Assembly (NCBI GenBank): GCA_009829735.1
Contig: CM020620.1
Coordinates: 1,178,001-1,242,000, forward strand
Source: Pyropia yezoensis
Taxonomy: Eukaryota > Rhodophyta > Bangiophyceae > Bangiales > Bangiaceae
Length of the DNA: 64,000 nucleotides
Direction of reading: 5' to 3'
Shown: positions 32,901 to 44,023 of the stretch, one piece after another
Layout of the letters: each line of letters opens with the position of its first letter
How positions within the stretch are numbered: position 1 is the first letter of the stretch
Notes under the pieces: model-generated
Seen by the model: only the letters and a program-made list of their open reading frames with translations
The model's database searches: none
What the model was told of the DNA's origin: nothing
Made by a program: the position numbers and the translations under genes

Positions 32901-35018
32901 CTACTCCCGGCGCGGACGCTGCGCCGCGGGAGCGTCCTCCAGAGCTGCCTCCGCAGCACGACGGGAACCGGAGGAAGCCGGGATGACATAGTGCGGTGGG
33001 CGCGGTGCATCCCGGTATGACGCCATCGGGGTAGTGCCGGTAGTTGCCGGAGGCGTCCGCCCATCCAGATATGCCTGTCGGCGCCCCTGGAAGCCAGTGA
33101 AGGTCTCTGACCACTGCTGGGCCAAGCCATGCTGCGTCAAAGTCGCCAGAAGTTCGCCAACCACCGGGCTGTCCGACATCTGGCCGCTGTCCGCGCAAGC
33201 AAAGACCCGGTCAACCACGTTGTTCAAGACGCTGGCGTAAGTGCCCAGCACCAGGGAAGACCCAACGCCCTCAACCTGCACCGGAAGACGACCCAGCTGG
33301 TCTTCAATCATACCGACGTCGTACTGGTCGCATGTCGGGCCACCTTGGTTCAGGTACCAGTCAGGCACCCGGAAGCGGGTAAGGAGCAGAGTCGGCGCCG
33401 GGATCTCGAACCGCCCCAAGGATGCCACTACCGGACGGTCCACAACAGCCCCAGAAACCGGAGTCCCCAACTCCAGCAGAGGCGCAGGGCCGCCGACGGT
33501 TGAAGACGGCGTCCGAGGCGGAACGGCCGGAGTAGTCGGTGACCGCACAGCCACCCCCAAACTCGCTGCAGACAAGCGCGGTGCCGGAGGAGCTTGAAGC
33601 GCCGGCACAGACGGAGCGGAACGCAGACGCGCTGGCGACGGTTCAGGCGAGGCCACCGGGGCGACAGGTGCAACAAGAGGAAGCGGAGCCGCCGCAGACG
33701 CCCGACCGACCGCCGCGGCCCATCCCGACTCTTGCACAGGCGGTCCAGTCGGCAGGAGATCAAGGGCGACCGGAGCAGGAAAGCTGCTTAGCTGCGGCCA
33801 CGCCGGAAGCGGCGTCGCCAGCTGCACCTTGGCCGGAGAAGACTGGTAGACCATCTGCGCCGTACCGAAGCCATCCCGACGCGGGCGGTGCTGGTCGGCA
33901 ATCGCGTTCAAGAAGTTCCGGTCATGCACCGGCACCAGACGCCGGAAGTCAATCATCGCCTGGAAGAGCCCCTTGTACTCTTCGTCCTGGCTGCACAGGA
34001 AGTCGACGGTCAACTTGTCGACAAACCAGACCATCAGGAGGTCAGGGAGAAACCAAAGCCGGTTGGACACCAAGACCTCGTGAAGCCAGTGGTTGGCCGC
34101 CAAGACTGTCATCTCGGACGTGTACATCATGTACGGGATCGAGTGGAAGAAGCCCTTGATCGACGCCTGAGTCAAGGCGTCGAAGAAGTACCAGGTGAAG
34201 GGGATGCTGGAAGGAGCAAACCCGACCGGGATCTCGATTTCCTGCTGCTGCGGGATGACCTTGGGGTAGTACGCCGCCCGGTTAGCCTTATCCAGCTTCC
34301 AGAACTCCTGATGGTTGCAGCTCACGAGGAAGTCACGCTGACGGCCGCGTCGCTCGCCTTGCTCCCGTGCCGTTGACAACTTGGAGTATTTCCGGGTCAG
34401 GAAAGGCGGCTCCAGAGCGACCATGCTCGGACGGGGGTCGCAGTTCAGGCTCCCCGACCCCTTGAGCGCCTCGTCCCAGACCTTGAGCGCCCGGTGGACG
34501 TACCCTTCCTCCTCCGGCCACCGGAGAACGGACGCGGACACGCGACGCTCGGTCAAGGGTAGATCCAGCACCAGCGCGAAGGGGAGATCCTCTAGACGAG
34601 CAACCCAAGAGAAACCCGAGAAGCTCTGGGAGCGGTCTTGTGCCATGCGCATCTGGTCCGCCGTATGAAGACGAGTCTTGTCCATCTCGGTCAAGACCCC
34701 GCGCTGGAGTTCCTTGCGCCAGATGTTCAAGCAGTCCTGTTGGCACTGGGCCGCGCTGGCGTTGCCGACCACCGTGGAGTAGCGCCGGCCCGCCAGAGGA
34801 TCCTGCCCAAGAAGCAGCTCCGGGAGACCCACCGGGGGGGTCTCGACCGGGTGCATCACAGAAGCCGGGGGAACCCGATCCGTCCCCGCCGTGGCGACCG
34901 GCGCCGACATCGACACCCGAGGAACCGGAGGCAGGAGAGGGGCGCGACTACCCGAGTTCTCCTCCGCAACACTCGCCGCCGGAACCACGGGCCCAGCTTG
35001 GATCTCGGAACTGGACAT
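32901..35018 (-). CDS. F3 antisense ORF product (aORF3), complete
   Basis: 705 aa from ATG 35018. A Pro/Ala-rich N-terminus (1-75) precedes a folded region. The core at about residues 173-370 contains PPFL, RQRDFLVS, YYPK, NHWLHEV, LWFLPDLL and FRRLVPVHDRNF. The order and spacing resemble aORF1 (PPYL, EKDFRRGPYLV, YYPK, TQWLLEV, LWHLPLRL, LRLHKFIEW). A Pro/Ala-rich linker and a second helical region (about 540-650) follow, ending in a basic patch (AQRPRRE). It lies on the strand opposite gag-pol between pol and the 3' LTR. No known enzyme motif is seen and the function is unknown. It is fully open in this copy. Confidence 0.75.
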   Translation of the reverse strand: MSSSEIQAGPVVPAASVAEENSGSRAPLLPPVPRVSMSAPVATAGTDRVPPASVMHPVETPPVGLPELLLGQDPLAGRRYSTVVGNASAAQCQQDCLNIWRKELQRGVLTEMDKTRLHTADQMRMAQDRSQSFSGFSWVARLEDLPFALVLDLPLTERRVSASVLRWPEEEGYVHRALKVWDEALKGSGSLNCDPRPSMVALEPPFLTRKYSKLSTAREQGERRGRQRDFLVSCNHQEFWKLDKANRAAYYPKVIPQQQEIEIPVGFAPSSIPFTWYFFDALTQASIKGFFHSIPYMMYTSEMTVLAANHWLHEVLVSNRLWFLPDLLMVWFVDKLTVDFLCSQDEEYKGLFQAMIDFRRLVPVHDRNFLNAIADQHRPRRDGFGTAQMVYQSSPAKVQLATPLPAWPQLSSFPAPVALDLLPTGPPVQESGWAAAVGRASAAAPLPLVAPVAPVASPEPSPARLRSAPSVPALQAPPAPRLSAASLGVAVRSPTTPAVPPRTPSSTVGGPAPLLELGTPVSGAVVDRPVVASLGRFEIPAPTLLLTRFRVPDWYLNQGGPTCDQYDVGMIEDQLGRLPVQVEGVGSSLVLGTYASVLNNVVDRVFACADSGQMSDSPVVGELLATLTQHGLAQQWSETFTGFQGRRQAYLDGRTPPATTGTTPMASYRDAPRPPHYVIPASSGSRRAAEAALEDAPAAQRPRRE

Positions 35019-35098
35019 GACGTCCAGAATCCGGGGGGGAACGAGAGGGCCAAGGTGAAGGAGAGAAGGGGAGCAGAGAATCGGAGCAGGTGATCGTG
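35019..35098 (+). other. Element 3A tail up to the F2 insertion
   Basis: 80 bp upstream of aORF3, ending in the target duplication tcgtg (35094-35098). It continues at 13592 downward on the minus strand of piece 1. Confidence 0.75.
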
Positions 35099-35461
35099 TG
35101 TAGCAATATGGTTGACCGTATTGTGACCCTAATATTAGGGGGGCTACTTCTAACCCTTAACTTTCAATTTGATAGTTCGTACTGGTCACGGTATCTATAA
35201 GTTACGTATGACCAGAGGGACTTGCATCTTGGGGTGGAGGGTAGTTAGTAGTGTCTCCGAGGGTTTATAACGAGGGGGCCGGTGGCGAATCCACCGCCGG
35301 CCAAGGTAGAACAACAAACCCCTCCCATTTGGGCTCCCATCTTGGTCCCGTGGCTTGCGCTCCAAGGACAGCAACCTTGGCCTCCCGGTGACGTTGGTGC
35401 CGATCCCCCTTGGTGAGTGTTCCCTGAGAGTGGACGTGCGACGGATTCCTATTGTGCTACA
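35099..35461 (+). repeat. F2 5' LTR
   Basis: 363 bp with TGTAGCA/TGCTACA ends. A TATA-like tttataa lies at 35264-35270, a plausible position for the promoter, though this is inference. Confidence 0.92.
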
Positions 35462-35462
35462 T

Positions 35463-35480
35463 TGGTGGAGCAGCAGGGGA
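35463..35480 (+). promoter_or_regulatory. Primer binding site (F2)
   Basis: TGGTGGAGCAGCAGGGGA, one base after the LTR, the same 18 bases as in F1 and F3. Confidence 0.87.
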
Positions 35481-35685
35481 CGGGTTTCCGTCACCCTTGT
35501 GGTGACGCCGTCTTCGGCCCTGGCACACGGATAGGGATCCGGTCCTTTTCTTGTACTCGTGGTGTTGCGACCTGATCGATTGTGTTGAGTTTTTACCTTT
35601 GACTGTGATCTACTGTACTCTCCCCAATCTACCCCCTCGCTCTCTTGTTCGTGGTGATCGTTACGTCGGTTGACTGATTGTGACC

Positions 35686-37869
35686 ATGTCTACCCAGGAG
35701 ACGGGGAACGTTCAAGATGACGGATCGGCGTCGACGCCGACCCCGGAGGTGACTACGGGAACCGGGATCGGGAGCCCGATCGATAACATTGAGACGCCAA
35801 TGCTTTCCGGTGCCGGATCGACGTTTGGCACGGCTCGGACGGCAGGAGGCGGGGGCCCGCCTCAACTGTCGTCGACCGACCTCACTCCGCCGCCTCCTTC
35901 ACCAGGGGATTCCCTGATGGCATCATTGGCCCGCATCGAGGCCCGGTTTTCCGGGCTCGACGCCCGTCAAGATCGGACGGAGGACGCAATGGCAGTGTTG
36001 ATGTCAACACGGCACACGACGGGACCCCGTCGTGTTCCTCCCACACCGGTACGGTTCGAACCGGCCGGACTACTTTCGGAGTCCACCAGGGTCAACCCCG
36101 GTGTTGCTACTCCTGGACAACCCCCGGACACAATGGGGTATGGGTCCGACTCGTCGGCAGAGTTGGAACGGAGTCACACGGAGCGATACGCTCGGAGCAC
36201 CCGAAGCGGACTCCGCGGACACGACCCGGCGGATACGTACGCCGGTGGAGAGTCGGTTATTGGGGGAGGAGGTACCCTCTCGCAGTACCCCCACGACGAA
36301 GGAGGCCCGGCAACTCGGGTTCCCGAGGTGCCGACGCCTGAAGTACCATCCTCAGTGGTGGAAGCTATGACCGCGCAGGTAACTGCGAGCCTACTGAAGC
36401 GGATGGAGTCCGATGAGTTCGCTCACCAACTGGCTAAGCGACTGGATATCCAGGACGCTGACACGGAGATCGTCAACGAGGTCTTCCGGTCGGTTCTTAC
36501 TCCGGAACGTTATCGTTTGGAGGACCGCTCTACCACCGTATCGGAATCGATGCGTAATACGTCGCATCGGGCGATCCGCTCTATGCAGACCCTTATGAAG
36601 GGAGTCCCTATGTTCGGGGGGCCGAACGGACGCCCGTTGGCAGTCATCGGCTTCTTGACTAGCTTCAAGGCAGCCGCAGACAAGGCGCTCGTTAACGAGG
36701 GGCCGGCTCTGGAGATCCTCCCGTTCTTTGTTGATGAACGGGTGCGAGGCATTCTTCGCCAGGCATCCCCGATGCCGGGAATGAGGGTCGCGGCCACCCC
36801 CATGGATTACCGTGGGATATTGAAGGAGCTGCTGAGCAGCTACCTCAGTGAGGACAAGTGCGAGGACCACTATCGGGCCCTTCGCACTGCCACCGCCCAG
36901 TCCTGGGAGGATGAGGAGATGTTTGGACGCCGGATCCAAGAGCTCGACTACGAGCTGGGGAAGCTCCTCGGAGAAGGGGAGCTACGGGCCATCCTGTTCG
37001 CAGGAGTACCCAACTACGTGCGGATATCCGCCCGGGGCGCCAACACGGCACGGACGAACTTCAGTCGACTGATGCATATGTGCAAGTCCCTAGGGGACGC
37101 CTACCGGGTTCTACACCCGGAGTGTGCCTTGGCCCCGAAGCCCAAGGGTGAGGGAGGCAAGCCCAGTCTTACCCCGGTACCGAGGCAAGAGAAGGTGGAA
37201 CGTAAGGTCGCACCAGTACTGGTGGCGACCGAACATACCCCTATTGGTGAGGGTGACCCTCTAGTCGACCAACAGGGCCACCTGTTGCTACCGGCGACGC
37301 CGGTGATTGATGAACATGGTACGGTAGCGTACATCGCCCCGGCTGGAACCCAGTTCCAGGTCAACGAAGGAACGGGACGGCGCGTCCCGTATGTGCGGAC
37401 TACAGGGTACTCCCCGGTGACGGGTAACCCTCACCAACCCTTGCCAACATGGGCGGTGCGCACGGAGGCACCCCCGCAGATTGCGGGCCGACCCAACCGG
37501 TTGGGGGAGTCCATGTTCCGGTTGACCCAAGGACCCAAGGCCTACCAGGGAGCAGGCACTCGGGCGCCCGAGGGAGGCAACCGTAGCTACGGGGCTACCC
37601 CGATGCGACCTCAAGGGGGGACCGGCACGTCCGGATGTATGTTGTGTGGGGATCCCCAGCACTGGGTGTCTTCCTGCCCACTCATCCCCGAGGAGTCTCG
37701 GCGGGCAGCGGCGCAACGCAAGGCATCCACCGGGGGGTATCCCGCCCGAGCACCCGGACCCGCACCGGGTAGGCAGCCAGCTCCAGGTGGAGTACTGGCC
37801 GTCGAGGGGGCACCTCCTCAGCCGGATGTCCCGGCGGACAGCACCCTACCAAGGGCGGGAAACGAGTAA
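35686..37869 (+). CDS. gag: F2 Gag polyprotein
   Basis: 727 aa from ATG 35686 after a ~200-bp untranslated leader. The N-terminal ~210 residues are Pro/Gly/Thr-rich. A capsid-like helical region spans roughly 230-490 (FLTSFKAAADKALVNEGPAL, LFAGVPNYVRISARG), aligning in layout with F1 and F3 Gag. A CCHC knuckle (CMLCGDPQHWVSSC) lies at about 651-664. The C-terminus, PRAGNE, is generated by the slippery site. Gag is longer than in F1 and F3 because of an extended linker before the knuckle. Expected role: particle assembly and RNA packaging. Confidence 0.9.
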   Translation: MSTQETGNVQDDGSASTPTPEVTTGTGIGSPIDNIETPMLSGAGSTFGTARTAGGGGPPQLSSTDLTPPPPSPGDSLMASLARIEARFSGLDARQDRTEDAMAVLMSTRHTTGPRRVPPTPVRFEPAGLLSESTRVNPGVATPGQPPDTMGYGSDSSAELERSHTERYARSTRSGLRGHDPADTYAGGESVIGGGGTLSQYPHDEGGPATRVPEVPTPEVPSSVVEAMTAQVTASLLKRMESDEFAHQLAKRLDIQDADTEIVNEVFRSVLTPERYRLEDRSTTVSESMRNTSHRAIRSMQTLMKGVPMFGGPNGRPLAVIGFLTSFKAAADKALVNEGPALEILPFFVDERVRGILRQASPMPGMRVAATPMDYRGILKELLSSYLSEDKCEDHYRALRTATAQSWEDEEMFGRRIQELDYELGKLLGEGELRAILFAGVPNYVRISARGANTARTNFSRLMHMCKSLGDAYRVLHPECALAPKPKGEGGKPSLTPVPRQEKVERKVAPVLVATEHTPIGEGDPLVDQQGHLLLPATPVIDEHGTVAYIAPAGTQFQVNEGTGRRVPYVRTTGYSPVTGNPHQPLPTWAVRTEAPPQIAGRPNRLGESMFRLTQGPKAYQGAGTRAPEGGNRSYGATPMRPQGGTGTSGCMLCGDPQHWVSSCPLIPEESRRAAAQRKASTGGYPARAPGPAPGRQPAPGGVLAVEGAPPQPDVPADSTLPRAGNE
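37857..37863 (+). promoter_or_regulatory. -1 frameshift heptamer GGGAAAC (F2)
   Basis: In frame as G GGA AAC GAG TAA. The -1 frame reads on through an ATG at 37878 into Pol with no stop. A short stem (37879-37883 with 37896-37900) begins 15 bases downstream, a weaker case than in F1. Confidence 0.87.
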
Positions 37870-40800
37870 GAGGAAGGATGACCGGGGGGCGCTGGGGTCA
37901 CCCAAGCAAGCCACCCCGGAGTACCGCGGGGAAAGCCCCACGGAGAGCGCGGTTGAGCCGACGCCGCATCAACCCCCGGGTACACCTTCCGGCCCCTACG
38001 ACACGGCGTCAGGGGATTGATGACCACCCTCCAAGGTTGGGAGAAGAGGACGGGAAGCCCCGTCACGTTGAACCAGACAAGGGCCCTGTTCAGGATGCCC
38101 GAGCTACACCGGATATCGGTGTAGGACATGTGTTGTTTACCTTGGAGAACTTCAAGGTATCAGCCACACTGGGGGTTGACCCCCAGTCGACACGATCATA
38201 CTACCCTGTACTGGACACAGGGGCTGGACCCAACCTTATCCGGAAGGATACCCTCCCGGACAAGTGGCTTCCACGAGTCAGAGTGACTCGGGGACCCACC
38301 ATCAAGGACGCGAATGGTCGACTCATTCGTACGACCGCAGCGATGTCGCTGCAGATTACCATCGGGGATCTCACCACGGAAGTTGACTTCCTGGTATGTG
38401 AAACGCTATCGGTGCCCTGCATACTGGGGTGCACCTTCATCAACGTTCACGTTGATGCAATCCGGCCAGGCCGGAGGACCGTCGAGCTTCAAGAAGCCGA
38501 CGGGACGAAGCGAGGACACACGGCTATCGTCAGGGACCTGACGCTACAAGGAAGCCACGTTAACGTGGCTGAGGTGTACGCAAGCGTCGAGCCGAAGACA
38601 CTTCGGTTGGCCAAGCGAACTCGCTTTGAGCCGTTGTCAGAGACAGTCCTCCCGGTTAACTGCGACCTCGCAGGCATCTGCAGAGTCCAGTCCAACCTAC
38701 GGACGTACAAGCGCCATGGGTTGACCATGGCCAACGGTCTCATAGACCTCCCAGCAGAAGGGTCGTCCCTCCTAGTGATGGCGAACTACCGCCGTAAGGC
38801 AGTCACCCTCCCGAAGGGAACTATCCTCGGGATTGCCGAACTCTACGAAGGAGATATCCTTACCCCTGATAAGGAAGGTCAAGTGGAACCACTTGAAGTA
38901 CTGGCGGTCGCCGAGACCACCGAGCGACAGCAACCCGATGACGGGAAGCCTAACCCATCGGCGGCTCCGGCGGACCTGCCGCCAAAGGACCAAGAGGCCT
39001 TGAAGGCACTGGCCGAGGCTGACCTCGACCACCTTCCCCCTTCGGTAGCCGAAGGGGTACGACGGATGCTAAGAAAGCATGACGTTATGTGGACAGGCGG
39101 GGCCTTGGGGACCATTGGGGCAACCCAACATCGTATAGACCTGGTACCAGGCGCACGACCCGCCCGCTCACAACCGCACCGAGCGGGACCTATGCAACGA
39201 GAGATCGTTGATGGAGAAGTGAAGAGGATGAGTGAAGCTAAGGTGATCCGACCTTCGATGTCGGAATGGGGTGCCCCAGTCGTTATTGTGCCGAAGAAGG
39301 ATCAAACCCCTCGGTTTTGCATCGATTATCGACGCCTCAACTTGGTTACCAAGAAGGACTCATACCCTTTACCAAGGATGGATGAATGCATCGACTCCCT
39401 GGGGGAGGCTACGGTGTTTACCACCATCGACTGCAATGCCGGATACTGGCAGATCCCGGTGGCGGACGAGGATATCCCCAAGACGGCATTCGTCTGTCAC
39501 AGTGGAGTGTACGAGTTCCTAAGGATGCCCTTCGGATTATCCAACGCCCCCGCTACATTCCAGCGGGCTATCGACATCATACTGTCTGGGGTGAAGTGGC
39601 GTAACTGCCTAGTGTACCTCGATGACGTCATCGTCTTCTCACGTAACATGGATGACCATGTACAACATGTTGACGAGGTACTCACCCTCTTGAGGAACGC
39701 CGGGGTAACCCTGCGTCTGAAGAAGTGCGCCTTCTTCCAACAGACGGTCGAATATCTGGGCCACCAGATAACCCCTGGTAAACTAGGGGTACTCGAAGCC
39801 AATACCCGGGCACTCCGGGATGCCCGGTTCCCTAACACCCAGACGCAGCTCAAGAGCTTCCTGGGAATGTGCAATGTATACCGACGGTTCGTCAAGGACT
39901 TCGCTCGGATAGCTAAACCGTTAACGGTTCTTACGAGCAGTACCTTACCCAAGGTACTCCAACCCCCTTCGCCTAGCGAAGAGGAGGCATTCGAGTCGCT
40001 GAAGCGAGCCCTACTAGCCCCACCCGTCCTTGCGTTACCGCATAGACGGGGTACCTTCGTCATCGATGTCGATGCGTGTGATACACAAGTGGGATGCACC
40101 CTGTTACAGGGAGAGACGTTGATCGGTACCGATAACGTTATCCCGGACCTACGTCCGGTAGGGTACTTCAGCCGGACACTCAACCCGGCTGAGCGGAACT
40201 ATAGTGCCACCGAGCGTGAATGCCTCGGAGTTATATGGGCAGTGCAACTGCTCCGTCCATACCTGGAGGGCTCCAGGTTCATCGTGAGGTCCGACCACGA
40301 ACCCCTACGATGGCTCCTCAACCTTGGTGACAAGGATTCCGATAGCCATGGGAGGCTAGCCCGATGGAGGCTGAAGATGGCCGAGCACGACTACCGCACG
40401 GTGTATAAGGCTGGGTCAACCCACCACCTCGGAGACGCGTTGTCTCGACTCGACACCCCGAGCGGGGATACCCGCCCGGTGGACGAGGACATCCCGGTAG
40501 TACCGGTGTGCATGGTGGGTAATGCTACCCAGGGTATGGCTGACCATACCATGGCACACCTTGCGTGCCCATTGACCCTCGCGGACTTCCGCGAGGCACA
40601 GGCCAACGACGATGACTGTAGACGTCATCGTGCTAACCTCCTGGCCGGTACGGCCGGGATCTTCTCCGAGAACGAAGACGGACTCATATACCGGCGGGCA
40701 CCCGCCGATGGACGACATCAAGTCGTGGTTCCCGTGTCCTTACGGCAAGCCGTCATGGAACGAGAACATGAGAACCCTACAGCCGGACACCCGGGGGGTT

Positions 40801-42043
40801 CACGTATGTTCGCAGCAATGCGAAGGTTCTTCTACTGGCCAGCAATGGCCGTCGACGTGGTCGACCACGTAAGGGGATGCCACCCCTGTGCACGTAACCG
40901 CATGAGTCTACATAGGCGGGCGTCTGCCATGAAGCTATTCCCACCTGATGGGCCCAACGAGCAAGTCGCTATCGACATACTCGGGCCACTTCCGATAACG
41001 GAAGAAGGGAACAGGTACATCCTGGTCATGTCTGACCGCTTCACTAAGCTGTCCAGAGCGGCAGCCATCCCGAATGATACGGCATACACGATCATGAACG
41101 CAGTGGTTGACCACTGGATCAGTGCATACGGAGTCATGAAGCAACTCCTCTCCGATAACGGAGCAAACCTTACGTCGGCATTCTGCACTAAGGTCCTGGG
41201 CATGTTCGGTATCGAACCACGTCGGGCAGCCGACTACCACCCGCAGTCCAACGGGCAGGTGGAGCGGTTCAACCGCACCATCGTAAAGATGCTACAGTGC
41301 TACGTGGCCGAGCACACGAACACTTGGGACAGGCTTCTGTCCGTACTCACCCTGGCATACAATGCCAGGCCACATCGGAGCACAAACATTGCTCCGCTGG
41401 AGTGGGTCATGCCACTAGGCGTCGGTAACCTGACGCTGCCACCCGGCAGGTGCACTCGGTATGATACACCGAAGGGCCGACCCGCCGAACGCATCCACCT
41501 AGCTTGGTTGGCCAAGCTATCGTGGATGATTCCTAAGCTCAAGGGTGCCCTTGACAGAACACAACTTCGGTATAAGAAGAACTTCGACGCCCGACTACGG
41601 GTGCGCAACGCAACCCTGGTAACAGGTGACTGGGTCTATATCAGACACCAGAAGTTCCGAGGGAACAAGCTTATGCAACCGGTCAAGGGACCGTACCAGA
41701 TCCTCCACAGAGATGACCACTCTGTTATCTTACACTCCGATACGGAGATCCAACGCATCAGTATGAATGATGTCACACCTGCTCCGAAGCCGGAACAGCC
41801 TCAGCCGGTACCGGCTGGGTTGCTACATGAAGCTCTTACAACCCACCGGTCGGATGACCCGGTGGGACCGGATGGGATTCCATACCAAGTAGAGAGCGTG
41901 GTCGGACACACCGACCGGACATACCAGGACCCTGGTACGTCAAGGTTATGTGGGTCGGATACGACTCACCCACCTGGGAACAGGCGGCGAATATACCCCG
42001 CCAACTACTCATGCCTTACATGAGGCGACGACGCCTACTGTAA
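37864..42043 (+). CDS. pol: F2 Pol polyprotein
   Basis: About 1390 codons in the -1 frame. Aspartic protease at about residue 113 from the ATG at 37878 (YPVLDTGAGPNLI); RT with [18 protein letters not shown] and YLDD at about 580; RNase H (DVDACDTQVG, ERECLGVIWA, HLGDALSRL); HHCC finger (GHPGG...CHPCARN). The integrase catalytic triad is in AIDILGPLP, LSDNGANL and NGQVERFN (about 1032, 1092, 1127), and a C-terminal chromodomain follows (YVKVMWVGYDSPTWE). All catalytic residues are present. One C is missing near 41915 relative to 17595-17610 of piece 1, which shifts the last ~35 codons; this looks like a consensus error. Chromodomains steer integration to marked chromatin in related elements. 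Confidence 0.9.
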
Positions 42044-42524
42044 CAACCCAACCGACACCGACATCGGCTGTTGGGGGGTGAGGCTTATACCTACTAAGTA
42101 GGGTGTGACATGGTTACGGCAGACTTAGGTTTCTAAGTCAAATCAGACTTAGGTTTCTAAGTCGAACCAAGCTTAGGTAACTAAGTAGAGCTAAGCTTAG
42201 GTAACTAAGTAAAAACCTGAACCTTAATAAGTTAACTTAAAGGTAAAGGCTAACTCCGATAATATCGAAGTAACTAGGGAGCTTACACGGGAGGATGACC
42301 TCCCCAAGCCAAGACACAAAGTGAGGGAGGATAACCTCCCCAAGCATGAACCAACCGGAAGAAGTTGGGCGGGAGGCAAGGCACCACTGAGCCAGAAGGG
42401 GTACTCCCCAGGGCAGCAAACAGAGGCAAGCAATGCCCCCAGCGGGGGATGAGTTTATACTCACTACTACCCGGCGACCATAAGGGTTGCCGGGGCCCTC
42501 TCCCTCACAAACCAATAGCACTCC
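42044..42524. promoter_or_regulatory. F2 convergent junction with hairpins and 24-bp repeats
   Basis: Same stretch as 16996-17476 in the other orientation. It has four CTTAG/CTAAG units from about 42124 to 42209 at 24-bp spacing, then GGGAGG/CCTCCC hairpins. Confidence 0.65.
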
Positions 42525-44023
42525 TCAGTGGGTAGACCCACTGCCCGAGGGAGGCCACTCACGCGTAAGCGCGTATACCTCCGTGCTCCACCGGTCGGCA
42601 ATGTCACGACGGTCGACCACCCGAGTTACCTCGGTGCATAGCTGGACGAGGGTGCTGCGGCCAGCCTCCACGTCCTCCAGAGCTTTCTGGAGGCGGTCCA
42701 GCACGCCACCAAAGCAACGCGCTGACCCAACCAGCGCAGCACCTGGGGGGATATCCCCCCAGCTAACAGAGAGACCCCCACGCATTGCGCGGGTAACAAG
42801 GGCGTCAACGCCTTCATACCAGAGACGGGGACCCCCGTCATGTAGGACAGGAGCGGGAGGTGACACTGGCGCAGCCAGAGGAGCCACAGGAGCCGACACG
42901 GCTACCACCGGAGCCGGTGGCACTTGATACGAGGCCGGTAGGACCCTACCGAAGGGGCTCCACCGTAACCACGGCGGTACTCCGCCCGACGACGGGACAC
43001 CTCACGCTCCCCACCCACAGAGCCCCACTCTCGGGGACGACGGCCAACCGCCGCCGGCATCGGGTTACCGAACCACGGAGCAAGGACCTGAAGAGGGTCA
43101 TGGATAACCATGGGAATACCCAGGTCAGGAACGGCCTCGGTGGACGCCCACCCATGGCAACTAGGCTCACCCGGCTGAGTACGCCGGACACGCAACGAGT
43201 GACGAGGCAAGGGGGAAGCCCCAGCCTGCGGGTCCCCGGTACGGGGGAAGGCCAACACCCCAGCCCAGTTCACGGCATCGTGAACAGCCAGCAGGGCTTC
43301 GAACTCCCGGGGCCAACCCGGTCTTGGCAGCTATCAGATCCACGCCCAACTGCGCGATGTGCCGACGGACCACCCGTCGGAAGATGAAACAGACGACCCT
43401 GCCGGCGGACGGACAGCAAGAAGGATGAAGCCTGCCCGAGGGTAACCTCAAGGGTGAAGGTACCCTGCAACGGGTGGACCGGCCGGGAGGCCAACACACT
43501 CCCGAAGTTCGGAGGCAGGAGCCGGTGTCAAACCGGAAAGCAGGGGCGGGTTTCCCACCCTCCTGCCATAGCGGCGGGCGCACGGGAGTGTATACCGGAG
43601 CACGACCGTTGCCGGTCTGCAACGCACACGTTATATCCGTGCGGAACGCATCCGCCATGACACCATGGTTACGTCGCCAACTCGACGCCGACTTCAACCC
43701 CGCCATGGGCGGGTAGGGAGCCGTCAACGACAGATACGGGGGTACCCCCGGGTAGTAGTCAAAGTCGGGATACCGACCGGTACGGCTCACCGTCTCCCCA
43801 AACGCAACCGGCTCCGCCGCCGCCGCAATCCCCCGAGCACTAGCCGGGTAGTCAATCTCCCGCGGCAACGCGGGGGCAATCAAGTCGCAGACCCCGAAGT
43901 TGGGGTCGAGGTAGACCTCACCCCGTCCCACCCGGGTGCGCCAGAGCTGCGCATGCCGGTCGTCCGGCTGACTCAGGATCCAATGGTGTTCCACCCGGAC
44001 CGCGTTCGGCTGGTTGACCAGCC
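42525..44023 (-). pseudogene. F2 antisense ORF, C-terminal two thirds (cut by gap)
   Basis: Matches 15497-16995 of piece 1 as a reverse complement. Several one-base differences in C or G runs break the frame (near 42932, 43238, 43250, 43308, 43370, 43509 and 43552). They cluster in the last ~1.1 kb before the gap, while piece 1 is open there, so they are best read as low-quality piece-end errors. The N-terminal third continues in piece 1 at 15496-14548. Confidence 0.8.

Larger units (their letters stand above)
26122..35098 (+). mobile_element. F3 retrotransposon, element 3A (near-complete)
   Basis: 5' LTR 26122-26694, PBS, gag, frameshift site, pol and antisense ORF. An F2 element is inserted at 35098/35099, and the last ~110 bp and 3' LTR appear in piece 1 (13597 down to 12916). 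The target duplication is actac (26117-26121 and 12911-12915 reversed). The element sits inside the antisense ORF of another F3 element (3B) in the opposite orientation. All genes are open except for one in-frame TAA in integrase. Confidence 0.88.
35099..44023 (+). mobile_element. F2 retrotransposon (youngest, cut by gap)
   Basis: 5' LTR, PBS, gag, frameshift site, full pol, convergent junction and most of aORF2. The rest of aORF2, its leader and the 3' LTR are present in piece 1 (15496 down to 13598). The two LTRs differ by about one base and the duplication tcgtg flanks both ends. Gag is open, and pol would be open except for one missing C near 41915 that piece 1 contains. This is the best candidate in the window for a recently active element. 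Confidence 0.9.
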
